A DNA stretch of 44,241 nt from Actinomycetes bacterium (GTDB lineage Bacteria > Actinomycetota > Actinomycetes > Propionibacteriales > Propionibacteriaceae), in contig JAEZVO010000006.1 in the NCBI GenBank assembly GCA_023443125.1, positions 1 to 44,241 on the forward strand, written 5' to 3'. Of the stretch, positions 1 through 8,608 are shown piece after piece. The notes below the pieces were generated by a model. The model was given only the letters and a program-made list of their open reading frames with translations. It made no database searches and was not told the origin of the DNA. A program made the translations under genes and the position numbers. Positions within the stretch are counted from its first letter, which is position 1. Each line of letters opens with the position of its first letter.

Positions 1-1
1 G

Positions 2-1744
2 GAGAACGCCGGCTGCATCACATTCCGCGACGAGTACCTCTACCGTTCGCGGGTGACGGCCCGTGAGATGGAGTCGCGTGACAACACGATCCTCCATGAG
101 CTCGCCCACATGTGGTTCGGCGATCTCATCACGATGCAGTGGTGGGACGACCTGTGGCTGAACGAGTCGTTCGCCGAGTGGGCGTCGCATTTCGCGCAGG
201 TGGAGATTCAGAAGCGCTACGGCGGCGACGCCAACCCGTGGGTGACGTTCTCCAACGAGCGCAAGGCTTGGGCCTACCGCCAGGATCAGTACCCCACCAC
301 GCACCCCATCGCCTCCGATTCCTCCGATATCGAGAAGGTGGAGCAGAACTTCGACGGCATCACCTACGCCAAGGGTGCGTCGGTGTTGAAGCTGCTCGTC
401 AGCTTCGTCGGTCAGGATGCGTTCATCGCCGGCGTGAGCGAGTACTTCAAGAAGCACGCCTACGGTAATACGGTGCTGGGCGACCTCCTCACCGAGCTCG
501 AAACTGCCTCGGGGAAAGACCTCTCGTGGTTTACCTCGCAGTGGCTCGAGACGTCGGGTGTCAACACGCTGCGCGCCGATTTCGACGTCGACGACGAGGG
601 TCGCTTCACACGTTTCGAGATCGTGCAAAGCGCTCCCGAGCAGTGGCCGACGCTGCGCACGCACCGCGTCGGCATCGGTCTGTACTCGGGCGATGAGCGC
701 AAGGAGTACGTCGAAGTCGACGTCCGCGACGAACGCACCCCGGTGGAGGCGCTGGTCGGCAAGCCGCGCGAAGAGGTGGTGCTCGTCAACGACGGCGACC
801 TCACGTTCGCGAAGGTACGCCTCGACGAGGCCACGCTCGAAGCGCTGCGCACGCCGCTGAGCGATCCGCTTGCTCGCGCCGTCAGCTGGACCGCGTTGTG
901 GGACATGACTCGCGACGGTGAGCTGCCCTCGCGCGACTACATCGACCTGGTGCTCTCGGGGCTCCCCGTGGAGACGGACATGGCCGCCACGTCGACGCTG
1001 CTCAACCAGGCGCGCACCGCCGCGTCGGCGTACACCGCTCCGGAGCTACGCGACGACCTCAACCGACACCTCGTCGCCGGTCTCGCCCGGCTGCTGCGCG
1101 ACAGCGAACCTGGATCTGACAAGCAGGTGCTGTTCGCCAAGGCGCTGATCGCGAGCGCCAACTCCGACGAGGCCGTCACCCTGATCGAGGGCTGGCTTGC
1201 CGGCGAAGAGGTGCCCGCAGGGCTCAAGATCGACACGGCGATGCGCTGGGCGATCGTGAAGTCGCTGGCCAGCCTCGGCAAGGTTTCCGCCGACGACATC
1301 GAGCGCGAGAAGACGGAACACGACGACACCTCCGCCGGCGCCGAACAGGCTGCAGGCGCACGCGCTGCACTGCCGAGCGCAGAGGAGAAGGCGCTCGCCT
1401 GGCAGCGCGCCACCGAGGAGCCGGACATCCCGAATGAAACGCACCGTCAGGTATGCGCGGGGTTCTGGCAGTACGACCAAGACGTCGATTACACCGACCG
1501 CTACCTCGAGCTGTTGGGGGCGGTGTCGAACCGTACTGGATCGTGGGACAAGCGTGGTTATGCGGCCATCGCTGCCGCGGTGAGGTGGTTGTTCCCGACG
1601 CCGGTCGCCACCCAGGAGGTCATCGACCGTATTCAGCAGTGGGTTGATGAGCACCAGCCCGCGCAGCAGGTGTTGCGTCTGGTGCTGGAGCAGCTCGACG
1701 ACGCGAGGCGCGCATTGCGCGCGCAGGAAACCAGCAAGCGCTGA
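2..1744 (+). CDS. pepN: Aminopeptidase N (M1 family), 3' part only
   Basis: M1 zinc metallopeptidase that removes N-terminal residues from peptides in the cytoplasm. The window opens inside the substrate-binding GAMEN motif (the first readable codons give ENAG), so roughly the first third of the protein is missing. The zinc site follows: HELAH, then the third ligand in NESFAEW, with the usual spacing. The remaining ~480 residues are the M1 linker and an ERAP1_C-like helical domain ending at the TGA. The frame is open from base 2 and shows no lesion. A strong hairpin follows 18 bp after the stop. The family assignment is secure; the gene symbol rests on the general resemblance to actinobacterial PepN. 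Confidence 0.95.
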   Translation, partial: ENAGCITFRDEYLYRSRVTAREMESRDNTILHELAHMWFGDLITMQWWDDLWLNESFAEWASHFAQVEIQKRYGGDANPWVTFSNERKAWAYRQDQYPTTHPIASDSSDIEKVEQNFDGITYAKGASVLKLLVSFVGQDAFIAGVSEYFKKHAYGNTVLGDLLTELETASGKDLSWFTSQWLETSGVNTLRADFDVDDEGRFTRFEIVQSAPEQWPTLRTHRVGIGLYSGDERKEYVEVDVRDERTPVEALVGKPREEVVLVNDGDLTFAKVRLDEATLEALRTPLSDPLARAVSWTALWDMTRDGELPSRDYIDLVLSGLPVETDMAATSTLLNQARTAASAYTAPELRDDLNRHLVAGLARLLRDSEPGSDKQVLFAKALIASANSDEAVTLIEGWLAGEEVPAGLKIDTAMRWAIVKSLASLGKVSADDIEREKTEHDDTSAGAEQAAGARAALPSAEEKALAWQRATEEPDIPNETHRQVCAGFWQYDQDVDYTDRYLELLGAVSNRTGSWDKRGYAAIAAAVRWLFPTPVATQEVIDRIQQWVDEHQPAQQVLRLVLEQLDDARRALRAQETSKR

Positions 1745-1762
1745 GTGACGAAATGCTGAACG

Positions 1763-1795
1763 ACATGGCCCGGGGCGAGATGCCCTGGGCCATGT
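1763..1795. terminator. Bidirectional terminator between pepN and the small membrane ORF
   Basis: A 14-bp stem (arms ACATGGCCCGGGGC and GCCCTGGGCCATGT, one G/T position) closes a five-base loop. It sits between two converging genes, 18 bp after the pepN stop and just before the stop of the minus-strand ORF. There is no long T-run, which is common for terminators in high-GC bacteria. Confidence 0.7.
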
Positions 1796-1798
1796 GCG

Positions 1799-1948
1799 TC
1801 ACTCGGATTTGCTCCAGTCTTTGGCGAACACGAGCACCGTGATAAGCGCTCCGAATGCCAGCGGCCCGATCACGAACAGCAACCAGTAAAACAGCGCGGA
1901 CAGCGGCTCGGCTTCCGGCCAACCGGGAAGGGTCTCGAGGAGGATCAT
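1799..1948 (-). CDS. Small hypothetical membrane protein
   Basis: Unrecognised ORF of about 49 residues starting at MILLETLPGW. It contains one long hydrophobic stretch (ALFYWLLFVIGPLAFGALI) and a short charged tail (AKDWSKSE), the shape of a single-span membrane peptide. Earlier in-frame starts exist at 1975 (MAFFGYD) and 2047, but the added sequence is arginine/serine-rich and none of the starts has a convincing Shine-Dalgarno site. It converges with pepN across a terminator hairpin and is divergent from the CBS/DUF294 gene. Hydrophobicity and position are the only support. Confidence 0.45.
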   Translation of the reverse strand: MILLETLPGWPEAEPLSALFYWLLFVIGPLAFGALITVLVFAKDWSKSE

Positions 1949-2073
1949 GGCTGCATCGTACCCGAAGAACGCCATGGAAGCAGCGCTCTCGAGGCGCCTC
2001 CGTCTGGAGCTGACCCGCGAAGGCTCCCCTTTTTCCGCGAAACACACCGTACGGTTGCTGCCGGTCGGCCACC

Positions 2074-3930
2074 ATGGTGCCTATGGACATCGAAGTCTTT
2101 GAGGTGGTCGACTTCCTCGCCCAGCACGCACCCTTCGACGCACTCCCCGACGCCGACCGCGCCGCCCTTGCCCGCAACATGCGTATGCAGTACTTCCGAC
2201 GCGGCAGCGTGCTGCTCGCGTTTGGTGCGGTGGCTCCTGGCCTATTCGTGATCCGCTCCGGCGCCGTTGACCTCACTGACCGCGACGGGCTCCTCATCGA
2301 CCGCAATGCCCCCGGAGATACCTTCGGCTCGTTGTCGGTGATGGGTGGGCAACCGTCGACGTACACCGCCACAGCTATCGAAGACACCCTGGCGCTGATC
2401 CTGCCCGGCGAGCAATTCGTCGAGCTGTTCCATGCCCATCAGCAGGTGGCCGCCCACTTCACCCCACGCCAGCGGGGCCGACTACGTCGCGCTACGGAAG
2501 CCCTCCAGACCGGAGTCTCCCCCATCGTGAAACTGCGCGCGAACGATCTCATCACCCGCCCACCCATCACGGCGTCGCCCACGATCAGCATCCAAGAGGC
2601 AGCGCAGACGATGACCTCCGCGCGCGTCTCCGCGCTACTCCTCACCGACGAGCACCAGCGCCTGTGCGGCATCGTCACCGATCGCGATCTTCGCTCTCGG
2701 GTCGTGCTCACTGGCACCGACGTCCGCCAGCCCATCGGCGACGTCATGACCACCCGCCCCGCCACCGTCGCACCTGATGCGAAGGCATTCGAGCTCCTCA
2801 TGGTGATGACGCGACAGCACGTGCACCATCTGCCCGTGATCCGCGACGGCGAGGTGTTGGGGCTGGTGTCGGCGGGCGACATCATGCGCCTCGAAACCTC
2901 CAACCCGGTCTACCTCGTCGGCGATATTTCCAAGCAAACCACCGTCGATGGGCTCGCCGACGTCACCGCCCGCAGATCGAAGCTGGCGGCGCAACTGCTT
3001 GCCAGGGGTGCAACCGCCGACGAGGTCTCCGTCGTGCTCACCACCGTCGCCGATGCGACAACGACCCGACTCATCGAACTCGCCGAGGACGAACTCGGCA
3101 CCGCCCCACATCCGTGGTGCTGGGTGAGCCTTGGGTCGCAGGCGCGTCGGGAACTCGCGCTGGGGTCAGATCAGGACCACGCCATCATCGTCGCCGACAG
3201 CGCCTCCGATCTCGCCTGGTACCGTGCCGTCGCTGAGCGCGTCACCGCTGGGCTGGAGCGCTGCGGCTACCCTCGATGCCCCGGCGACACCATGGCAACC
3301 CGCTGGTGCATGCCGCTCGTTCAGTGGAAGCAGCAGATGCGGGCCTGGGTGGCGCAGCCCACCTCGGAGGCAGTGCTGCACTCGCAGATCTTCTTCGACA
3401 TGCACCCGACGCACGGCGACGAGGCTCTCTATACGGCGCTGCGGGCGGCCGTCTGGCCGCAGGCGGCGTCGTCGCAGCGTTTCCTCGGGCATCTCGCGAC
3501 GATGGCCGTGCGTCGCGAACCGCCGCTGGGATTCTTCCGGGGGTTCGTGGTGGAACGGTCCGGCGAGCACGCGGATCGGCTCGACATCAAAGCGGGCGGT
3601 ATCCACGCCGTGATCGAGCTGGTTCGGGTGCTAGCACTGTCGCAGGAGATCACTGCCACCACCACGCTCGCCCGAATCGAGGCCATCCAAGCCGCCGGTC
3701 AGCTCACCGCCGAGCAGGCCACCGAACTCACCGACGCGTTCAGCTTCATGCAGCTGCTCCGCCTGCGCCGCCACATCGAGCTGGCCACACGCGACGACCA
3801 CCCCGACAATTTCATCGCACCCGACGCCCTCACCTCTGCTGAGCGCCGCAACCTGCGTGAAGCGTTCGCCGTTGTGAAACAGGCCCAGCAAACCCTCGCC
3901 TACCAATTCCGCACCCACCTGATGCAGTGA
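2074..3930 (+). CDS. Cyclic-nucleotide-binding-like / CBS-pair / DUF294 nucleotidyltransferase-like protein
   Basis: Multidomain cytoplasmic signalling protein of 618 residues. Residues ~15-125 form a cNMP-binding-like beta barrel (FRRGSVLLAFG...PGDTFGSLSVM). Residues ~155-285 are two CBS motifs (ITDRDLRSRVV; LVSAGDIMRLE), which usually bind adenosyl ligands. Residues ~310-450 are the DUF294 nucleotidyltransferase-like domain with GSQARRELALGSDQDHAI, where the GS and paired aspartates resemble a polymerase-beta-type site. The C-terminal ~130 residues are the partner helical domain. ATG 2083 is an equally good start; no clear ribosome site decides it. The exonuclease gene follows after one base, so the two are co-transcribed. 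Such pairs are known in many bacteria, but the reaction is not established. Confidence 0.88.
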   Translation: MVPMDIEVFEVVDFLAQHAPFDALPDADRAALARNMRMQYFRRGSVLLAFGAVAPGLFVIRSGAVDLTDRDGLLIDRNAPGDTFGSLSVMGGQPSTYTATAIEDTLALILPGEQFVELFHAHQQVAAHFTPRQRGRLRRATEALQTGVSPIVKLRANDLITRPPITASPTISIQEAAQTMTSARVSALLLTDEHQRLCGIVTDRDLRSRVVLTGTDVRQPIGDVMTTRPATVAPDAKAFELLMVMTRQHVHHLPVIRDGEVLGLVSAGDIMRLETSNPVYLVGDISKQTTVDGLADVTARRSKLAAQLLARGATADEVSVVLTTVADATTTRLIELAEDELGTAPHPWCWVSLGSQARRELALGSDQDHAIIVADSASDLAWYRAVAERVTAGLERCGYPRCPGDTMATRWCMPLVQWKQQMRAWVAQPTSEAVLHSQIFFDMHPTHGDEALYTALRAAVWPQAASSQRFLGHLATMAVRREPPLGFFRGFVVERSGEHADRLDIKAGGIHAVIELVRVLALSQEITATTTLARIEAIQAAGQLTAEQATELTDAFSFMQLLRLRRHIELATRDDHPDNFIAPDALTSAERRNLREAFAVVKQAQQTLAYQFRTHLMQ

Positions 3931-3931
3931 C

Positions 3932-4618
3932 ATGGTGCTCAACCTCTTCCGCAGAACCCCCGACTCGCAACGTCGCCGGCGCCTCGCGGGCACCCCTGCG
4001 GGCCCGGTACGAGACTACCTCTCCACGCCATTTCCGACGGCGAATCTCCCGCTGGCAGCCCTACCGCTGCTGGCCATCGACCTGGAAACCACCGGCCTGG
4101 ACCCCGCCCGCGACCGCATCCTCAGCGTCGGGTTTGTCCCTGTCGACGGCGACACGATCGCCCTCGGCGGCGCGCGGCACGTGCTGATATGTCCCGACGA
4201 AGCGTCGTCGGTGGGTGCCTCCGCCACATTCCACGGCATCACCGACGACGCTCTCACCGCCGGCATGAGCCTGCGGGAAGCGCTCGAGATCACCCTCGAG
4301 GCACTGCGGGGTCGGGTGCTGCTCGCCCACTACGCCCGGGTCGAGGTGGAGTTCATCACCCGGGCTTGTCAGCAGGTGTTTGGCGCCGCGCCCGTGTTCC
4401 CCGTCGCGGATACGATGCAACTCGGCCACGACCTCGTGCTGCATCGTCATGGGGCTGTGCCGCGCGGTGCGCTGCGGCTGGGGGCGCTGCGCCGACGCTT
4501 CGGGCTGCCGACCTATAAGGCTCACCATGCGCTCGGCGATGCGCTCGCGTGTGCGGAGCTCTACCTCGCATTGACCGCGGAGCTCGGACTCAGGGAAGCA
4601 TGCCAGGTGCTGTGCTGA
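3932..4618 (+). CDS. DnaQ-like 3'-5' exonuclease
   Basis: DEDDh-superfamily exonuclease of 228 residues. Exo I is visible in LLAIDLETTGLD (the Asp-x-Glu metal pair), Exo II around LLAHYARVEVEF, and Exo III in HHALGDALA (His and Asp of the DEDDh type). The ~45 N-terminal residues before Exo I are arginine-rich and not conserved in type. It starts one base after the stop of the CBS/DUF294 gene, a partnership seen in other bacteria. It is a stand-alone nuclease, not the DNA polymerase III epsilon subunit in any demonstrable sense; the substrate may be a nucleotide or RNA/DNA end. It converges with the sirtuin gene, with only four bases between the two stops and no terminator. Confidence 0.88.
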   Translation: MVLNLFRRTPDSQRRRRLAGTPAGPVRDYLSTPFPTANLPLAALPLLAIDLETTGLDPARDRILSVGFVPVDGDTIALGGARHVLICPDEASSVGASATFHGITDDALTAGMSLREALEITLEALRGRVLLAHYARVEVEFITRACQQVFGAAPVFPVADTMQLGHDLVLHRHGAVPRGALRLGALRRRFGLPTYKAHHALGDALACAELYLALTAELGLREACQVLC

Positions 4619-4622
4619 GGTG

Positions 4623-5327
4623 TCAGCTGCCGGCCAGCACCTCGTCGACCCATTTCGGCACCTCCACCGTCGCGAGCCCTTGTCGAACTTCGTGGAAGTA
4701 GCTGAAGGCTCGCGACGCGTCGAGATTCAGTTCGACGGTGTGCGCACCACCTGCGACTGCGTACTGCACGAATGCGGCGGCGGGATACACCTCCCCTGAG
4801 GTGCCGATGGCGGCGAACAGCGTGCAGCTCTCGAGCTCCTTGCTGATTCGGTCCATCTCGTAGGGCACCTCGCCAAACCAGACCACGTCGGGGCGCAGCC
4901 TTCCTCGTTCGCCGCAGGCAGGGCATGAGGTGTGTTCGACGATGTCGTCGCGGGTACGCGTGCGCTCCTCGCAGACGAGGCACCACTGGTTGAGCAGCTC
5001 GCCGTGCATGTGTACGACGTCGGTGGCGCCGGCGCGTTCGTGCAGGTCATCAATGTTTTGCGTGACGATGAGCACCTCACCGGGAAGCTCGCGCTGTAGC
5101 CGCGCGAGGGCCTCGTGGGCAGCGTTCGGGCGCACCTCGTTTGAACACAGTTGTCGGCGGCGCTGGTTGTAGAACTCGTTCACCAACGCGGGATCGGCCT
5201 CGAACCCCTCCGGCGTGGCGACGTCGGTGATGTCGTGGTTCTCCCACAGTCCGTTGGCGTCGCGAAACGTGCGGATGCCCGACTCCGCCGAAACACCTGC
5301 CCCCGTGAGAATGACGATGCGTGCCAT
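4623..5327 (-). CDS. cobB: NAD-dependent protein deacylase (sirtuin, class III signature)
   Basis: Sir2-family enzyme of 234 residues that removes acyl groups from lysines using NAD+. Visible motifs are GAGVSAESGIRTFRD (residues 9-23, NAD binding), TQNIDDLHERAG, the catalytic histidine in HMHG (about H108), and a zinc site of four cysteines (C116, C119, C135, C138). Residues Y53 and R56 in EFYNQRRRQ match the Tyr-x-x-Arg pair that marks CobB/SIRT5-type enzymes able to remove succinyl and malonyl groups. The start is ATG 5327 with GGATGAGG just upstream; the frame runs 22 codons further, but that part looks non-coding. It is third in an operon after acyl-CoA ligase and thioesterase, 19 bp behind the latter. 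Confidence 0.92.
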   Translation of the reverse strand: MARIVILTGAGVSAESGIRTFRDANGLWENHDITDVATPEGFEADPALVNEFYNQRRRQLCSNEVRPNAAHEALARLQRELPGEVLIVTQNIDDLHERAGATDVVHMHGELLNQWCLVCEERTRTRDDIVEHTSCPACGERGRLRPDVVWFGEVPYEMDRISKELESCTLFAAIGTSGEVYPAAAFVQYAVAGGAHTVELNLDASRAFSYFHEVRQGLATVEVPKWVDEVLAGS

Positions 5328-5346
5328 GGCCTCATCCTGGCACGAA

Positions 5347-6174
5347 TCACGCCACCAGGTGCTGCTCCAACAATTCCCGATCCGGCAACGCACACGGCCG
5401 AAACTCCGCGTCCGTACACACCACGACGGTGCGCCCGCGCGCCAACAGGGTTCCCTCGGGCGAACACACCTCAGCAGCCGACGTCAACGAGGTGCGCCCA
5501 AGATGGGTGAGCGCAGTGTGCACGGTGAGGGGCTCGAAGCTGTGGTGAATCTGAGCCAGGTAGTCGACGTCTTGCCGAACGACGAGCCAGTAGTATTCGG
5601 CCTCACCGCTGCCGGGGCGAGCCAACGTCGGGCTCCACTGCGGTGACACCTCGATGCGCGCCTGCTGCAGATACTCAAACACGAGCATGTTGTTGACGTG
5701 TCCGTAGCGGTCGAGATCGGTCCATCTGGTGTGGTGCAGCGTCGCAATCCCCCGCCCGTCGAGCGCCGGGGTCGTGAGCTCCGGAAACGGATCCCAGGAG
5801 GCCCGGTGCTGTTCGAAGTATGCGCGCATCTCAGGGGTGAGGCGCACGGGGCGCTGCTGATCGAAATCAAACGGCGCCAGCACCGTGCGCGCCTCGGCGA
5901 CCACTTCGTCGAATTGCCGAAGCACGTAGCCAATCTGCACGCGTGCGGCGCCAAGGTCGGTGATAACGAGCTCGACGTCGAGCGGCTCGGGCGAGTACTC
6001 GACTGACCGCCGGAACATCACCTGCTGCCCCACGACCACGACGCCCTGCTCGAGGATGCCGGAGTCGCGCAGCAGGTGCACGCGCGCCTCCTGCAGGTAG
6101 TCGGCGATGCGCGCGTTGTTCACGTGGCGCTGCGCATCCATGTCCGACCAGCGCAGCTGGATGGGCGCGTGCAC
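5347..6174 (-). CDS. Acyl-CoA thioesterase, tandem 4HBT hotdog domains
   Basis: 275-residue protein made of two 4HBT hotdog folds. The active-site helix motif occurs twice, as RWSDMDAQRHVNN near residue 9 and RWTDLDRYGHVNN near residue 150, each with the Asp of YbgC/4HBT thioesterases. The expected reaction is hydrolysis of acyl-CoA to free acid and CoA in the cytoplasm. It starts with GTG two bases after the stop of the acyl-CoA ligase gene, so translation is probably coupled, and the sirtuin follows. The internal duplication makes the single chain equivalent to a hotdog dimer. Chain-length preference cannot be read from the sequence. Confidence 0.88.
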   Translation of the reverse strand: MHAPIQLRWSDMDAQRHVNNARIADYLQEARVHLLRDSGILEQGVVVVGQQVMFRRSVEYSPEPLDVELVITDLGAARVQIGYVLRQFDEVVAEARTVLAPFDFDQQRPVRLTPEMRAYFEQHRASWDPFPELTTPALDGRGIATLHHTRWTDLDRYGHVNNMLVFEYLQQARIEVSPQWSPTLARPGSGEAEYYWLVVRQDVDYLAQIHHSFEPLTVHTALTHLGRTSLTSAAEVCSPEGTLLARGRTVVVCTDAEFRPCALPDRELLEQHLVA

Positions 6175-6176
6175 GC

Positions 6177-8006
6177 TCAGTCTTCCTTCGGGTACAGCCC
6201 GTCGACGATGTCCTGGTATTCCTGTGCGACGATGCTTCGTCGGATCTTCATGTTCGCCGTGGTGCCGCCGTTTTCGACGGTGAGCTCGTGGTCGAGGATG
6301 GCGAACTTCTTCACGGTCTCCCAGTGCTCCAGGCGCGCGTTAACCTTCGCCATCTGCTTCTCCACCGACCCATAAATCTCGGGACGCTGGGTGAGCTCCG
6401 CGTAGCTCAGCTCGCCCATACCGCGCTTCTCTGCCCAGGCACGCAGCAACTCCGGTTCCATAACGACGAGCGCCGACACGTACTTGCGCCCCTCACCCAC
6501 CGCGATGGCCTGCGACACGTACGGGATGTTCGTCGTGATCGCCGCCTCCACCTTCTGCGGCGCGACGTACTTGCCGCCGGAGGTCTTGAAGAGGTCCTTC
6601 TTGCGATCGGTGATGCGCACGCGCCCGGTCTCGTCGATCTCCGCGATGTCGCCGGTGTGGTACCAGCCGTCGGCCTCGAGCACCTCGGCGGTCTTGTCGG
6701 GGAGGTTGTGGTAGCCGTCGAACAGCGATGGGCCGCGCAGCAGGAGCTCGCCGTCCTCCGCGAGCCGAGTCTCCACCCGAGGCAGCGGCAGCCCGACGGT
6801 GCCTAGTCGCGGTTCGTTTGGGTCATCGACAGTGGCGATGGCGGAGGTTTCCGTCGACCCGTAGCCCTCGATAATGCGGATGCCTGCAGACTCGAACCAA
6901 GTCTGCACTTGTGGGCTCAGTTTCGCGGAGCCCGAAATCATGTAGAGAATGTTTCCGCCGAGGCGCTCCTTCAGTTTGGAGTACACCAGCTTGTCAGCCA
7001 GCGAATGCTTCCATTTCAGCAGCCCCTTCAGCTCGCCCTTCTCGCGCGCGGCCATAGCGTCGCGACCGACGGCGAACGCCCAGTGCGAGATGCGTCCCTT
7101 GATGCCCTTACCGGTAATCACCGCGGCGCGGACCTTCTCGAAGATGCGCGGCACGCCGCACATGACGTCGGGCTTGGTTTCCTGGAGCCCGTCGACGATC
7201 CGGTCGATCCGCCCGTCGACGGCGTTGTGAATGTTGTAGGCCATGGAGCATGCCAGCAGCGTCTTGCCGAAGACGTGGCTGAGCGGGAGCCACAAGTACA
7301 TGGTGGTGTCGTGCGGCAGCAGCTTTCGCCCCATGGAGCCGACGGCTTCCGCCATCCAGCAGCGGTGCGGCAGCCGTACGCCCTTGGGGCGCCCCGTCGT
7401 GCCAGAGGTGTAGATCAGTGTGGAGAGGTCGCTGATCTGCACGGTGGCCAGAACATCGTCGACGGCGGTGGGCTGCTCGGCGAGCAGCTTGCGACCGGCT
7501 TCGCGCAGCTGGGTGTAGCTGATGACACGGTCGTCGAGCGTGACGCCCTCGGTGTCGAGCATCACGACGGTGTGCACCTGCTCGGTGATGGCGTCGTCGT
7601 GCAACACCTTCTCGAGGTGCGTGGCGTTCTCCGCGACGAGGATCTTTGAGTCGGAGTCGGTGATGATGTACCGCATCTCGTCGTCGCCCGTGTTGGGGTA
7701 GATCGTCGTGGTGGCGGCTGCGGAGCAGGCAATCGCGAAATCAATAAAGATCCACTCGATGCGGGTGGACGAGCAGATGGAGATGCGCTCTTCGGGCTTG
7801 ATGCCCCGCGCCAGGAAGCCGGCGGCGAGCTCGTCGACGATGACGCGCGACTCAGCCCACGTGAACTTCGTCCACGTGCTCGGGCCCTCCACGGTGTAGT
7901 CGGGGCAACTGAACGCCAAGGAATCCGGGCTCTCCGCTACGCGCCAGCGAAAGTAGTCACCGAAGCTCTTGGAGACGCGCTCCAATTCGTCCGAGTAGGT
8001 GGTCAT
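6177..8006 (-). CDS. Long-chain fatty-acid--CoA ligase (AMP-forming)
   Basis: ANL-superfamily ligase of 609 residues that activates fatty acids to acyl-AMP and then acyl-CoA. The ATP-binding signature is TLIYTSGTTGRPKGV, followed by IIEGYGSTETSA and the hinge/C-terminal region GWYHTGDIAEID with ITDRKKDLFKTSGGKYVAP. Domain order and length fit FadD15-like long-chain ligases of actinobacteria. ATG 8006 is chosen over GTG 8030 because an ideal AGGAGGA lies five bases upstream of it. It is the first gene of the ligase-thioesterase-sirtuin operon and is divergent from the marR gene, with 117 bp between the two starts. Confidence 0.93.
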   Translation of the reverse strand: MTTYSDELERVSKSFGDYFRWRVAESPDSLAFSCPDYTVEGPSTWTKFTWAESRVIVDELAAGFLARGIKPEERISICSSTRIEWIFIDFAIACSAAATTTIYPNTGDDEMRYIITDSDSKILVAENATHLEKVLHDDAITEQVHTVVMLDTEGVTLDDRVISYTQLREAGRKLLAEQPTAVDDVLATVQISDLSTLIYTSGTTGRPKGVRLPHRCWMAEAVGSMGRKLLPHDTTMYLWLPLSHVFGKTLLACSMAYNIHNAVDGRIDRIVDGLQETKPDVMCGVPRIFEKVRAAVITGKGIKGRISHWAFAVGRDAMAAREKGELKGLLKWKHSLADKLVYSKLKERLGGNILYMISGSAKLSPQVQTWFESAGIRIIEGYGSTETSAIATVDDPNEPRLGTVGLPLPRVETRLAEDGELLLRGPSLFDGYHNLPDKTAEVLEADGWYHTGDIAEIDETGRVRITDRKKDLFKTSGGKYVAPQKVEAAITTNIPYVSQAIAVGEGRKYVSALVVMEPELLRAWAEKRGMGELSYAELTQRPEIYGSVEKQMAKVNARLEHWETVKKFAILDHELTVENGGTTANMKIRRSIVAQEYQDIVDGLYPKED

Positions 8007-8109
8007 CAAATCCTCCTGCGAAATGCTCACCTGGCAGCCTATACGACCATCATTCGATGACTTGGGACGTTAACCCGCCCCAGCGTGCTTCTGGCGCCTG
8101 TCCACCGCA

Positions 8110-8115
8110 TAGTAT
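8110..8115 (+). promoter_or_regulatory. Probable -10 element of a leaderless marR transcript
   Basis: TAGTAT ends eight bases before the ATG of the MarR gene. This is where a -10 hexamer must lie if transcription starts at the start codon. No Shine-Dalgarno sequence is present, which agrees. A -35 box is not clear. Confidence 0.4.
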
Positions 8116-8123
8116 GGGCCTCC

Positions 8124-8597
8124 ATGAGCACCCCCCAGCGTGGCTGGCTGACAGAAGATCAGCAAAAAATTTGGCGGAATTCGCTCCTTGCCAAGACGAG
8201 AATGAGCGAATATCTCGACCACGTCCTCAGGCAGTACGGATTGAGCCTCGAAGAATACGAGCTGCTCGTTCGTCTGTCCGAAGCGCCCGATACCACGCTG
8301 CGCATGGGCGAGCTCGCCGAAAGCGTCCGCCACTCCCGCTCCCGGCTGACGCACACCATCGCCAGGATGGAAAAGCGCAACCTCGTCCGCCGCGAGCCAA
8401 CCGCCAGCGACGGGCGCGGCGTCCAAGCGGTGCTCACCGACGAAGGCTTCGACGTGCTGCGTGAGGCCGCGCCGCGCCACGTCGACTCCGTGCGCGAAGT
8501 GCTCATCGACGCCGTCTCTGCCGACGACCTCGCCGCATTCGGGCGGTGCATGGAAGCCATTCTCAAGGTCGCGGACGAGGCCACCGGCAACCGGTAA
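8124..8597 (+). CDS. MarR-family transcriptional regulator
   Basis: Winged-helix DNA-binding protein of 157 residues. The HTH is MGELAESVRHSRSRLTHTIARME, followed by the wing with KRNLVRREPTASDGRG, the typical MarR D-x-R-G pattern. N- and C-terminal helices would form the dimer. ATG 8124 (MSTPQRGW) gives the normal family length; the in-frame extension to 8085 would overlay the promoter. The FAD/Fe-S dehydrogenase gene follows after 11 bp, so the regulator probably controls its own operon and perhaps the divergent acyl-CoA ligase operon. The ligand is unknown. Confidence 0.9.
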   Translation: MSTPQRGWLTEDQQKIWRNSLLAKTRMSEYLDHVLRQYGLSLEEYELLVRLSEAPDTTLRMGELAESVRHSRSRLTHTIARMEKRNLVRREPTASDGRGVQAVLTDEGFDVLREAAPRHVDSVREVLIDAVSADDLAAFGRCMEAILKVADEATGNR

Positions 8598-8608
8598 GAG
8601 GTGGTTGG

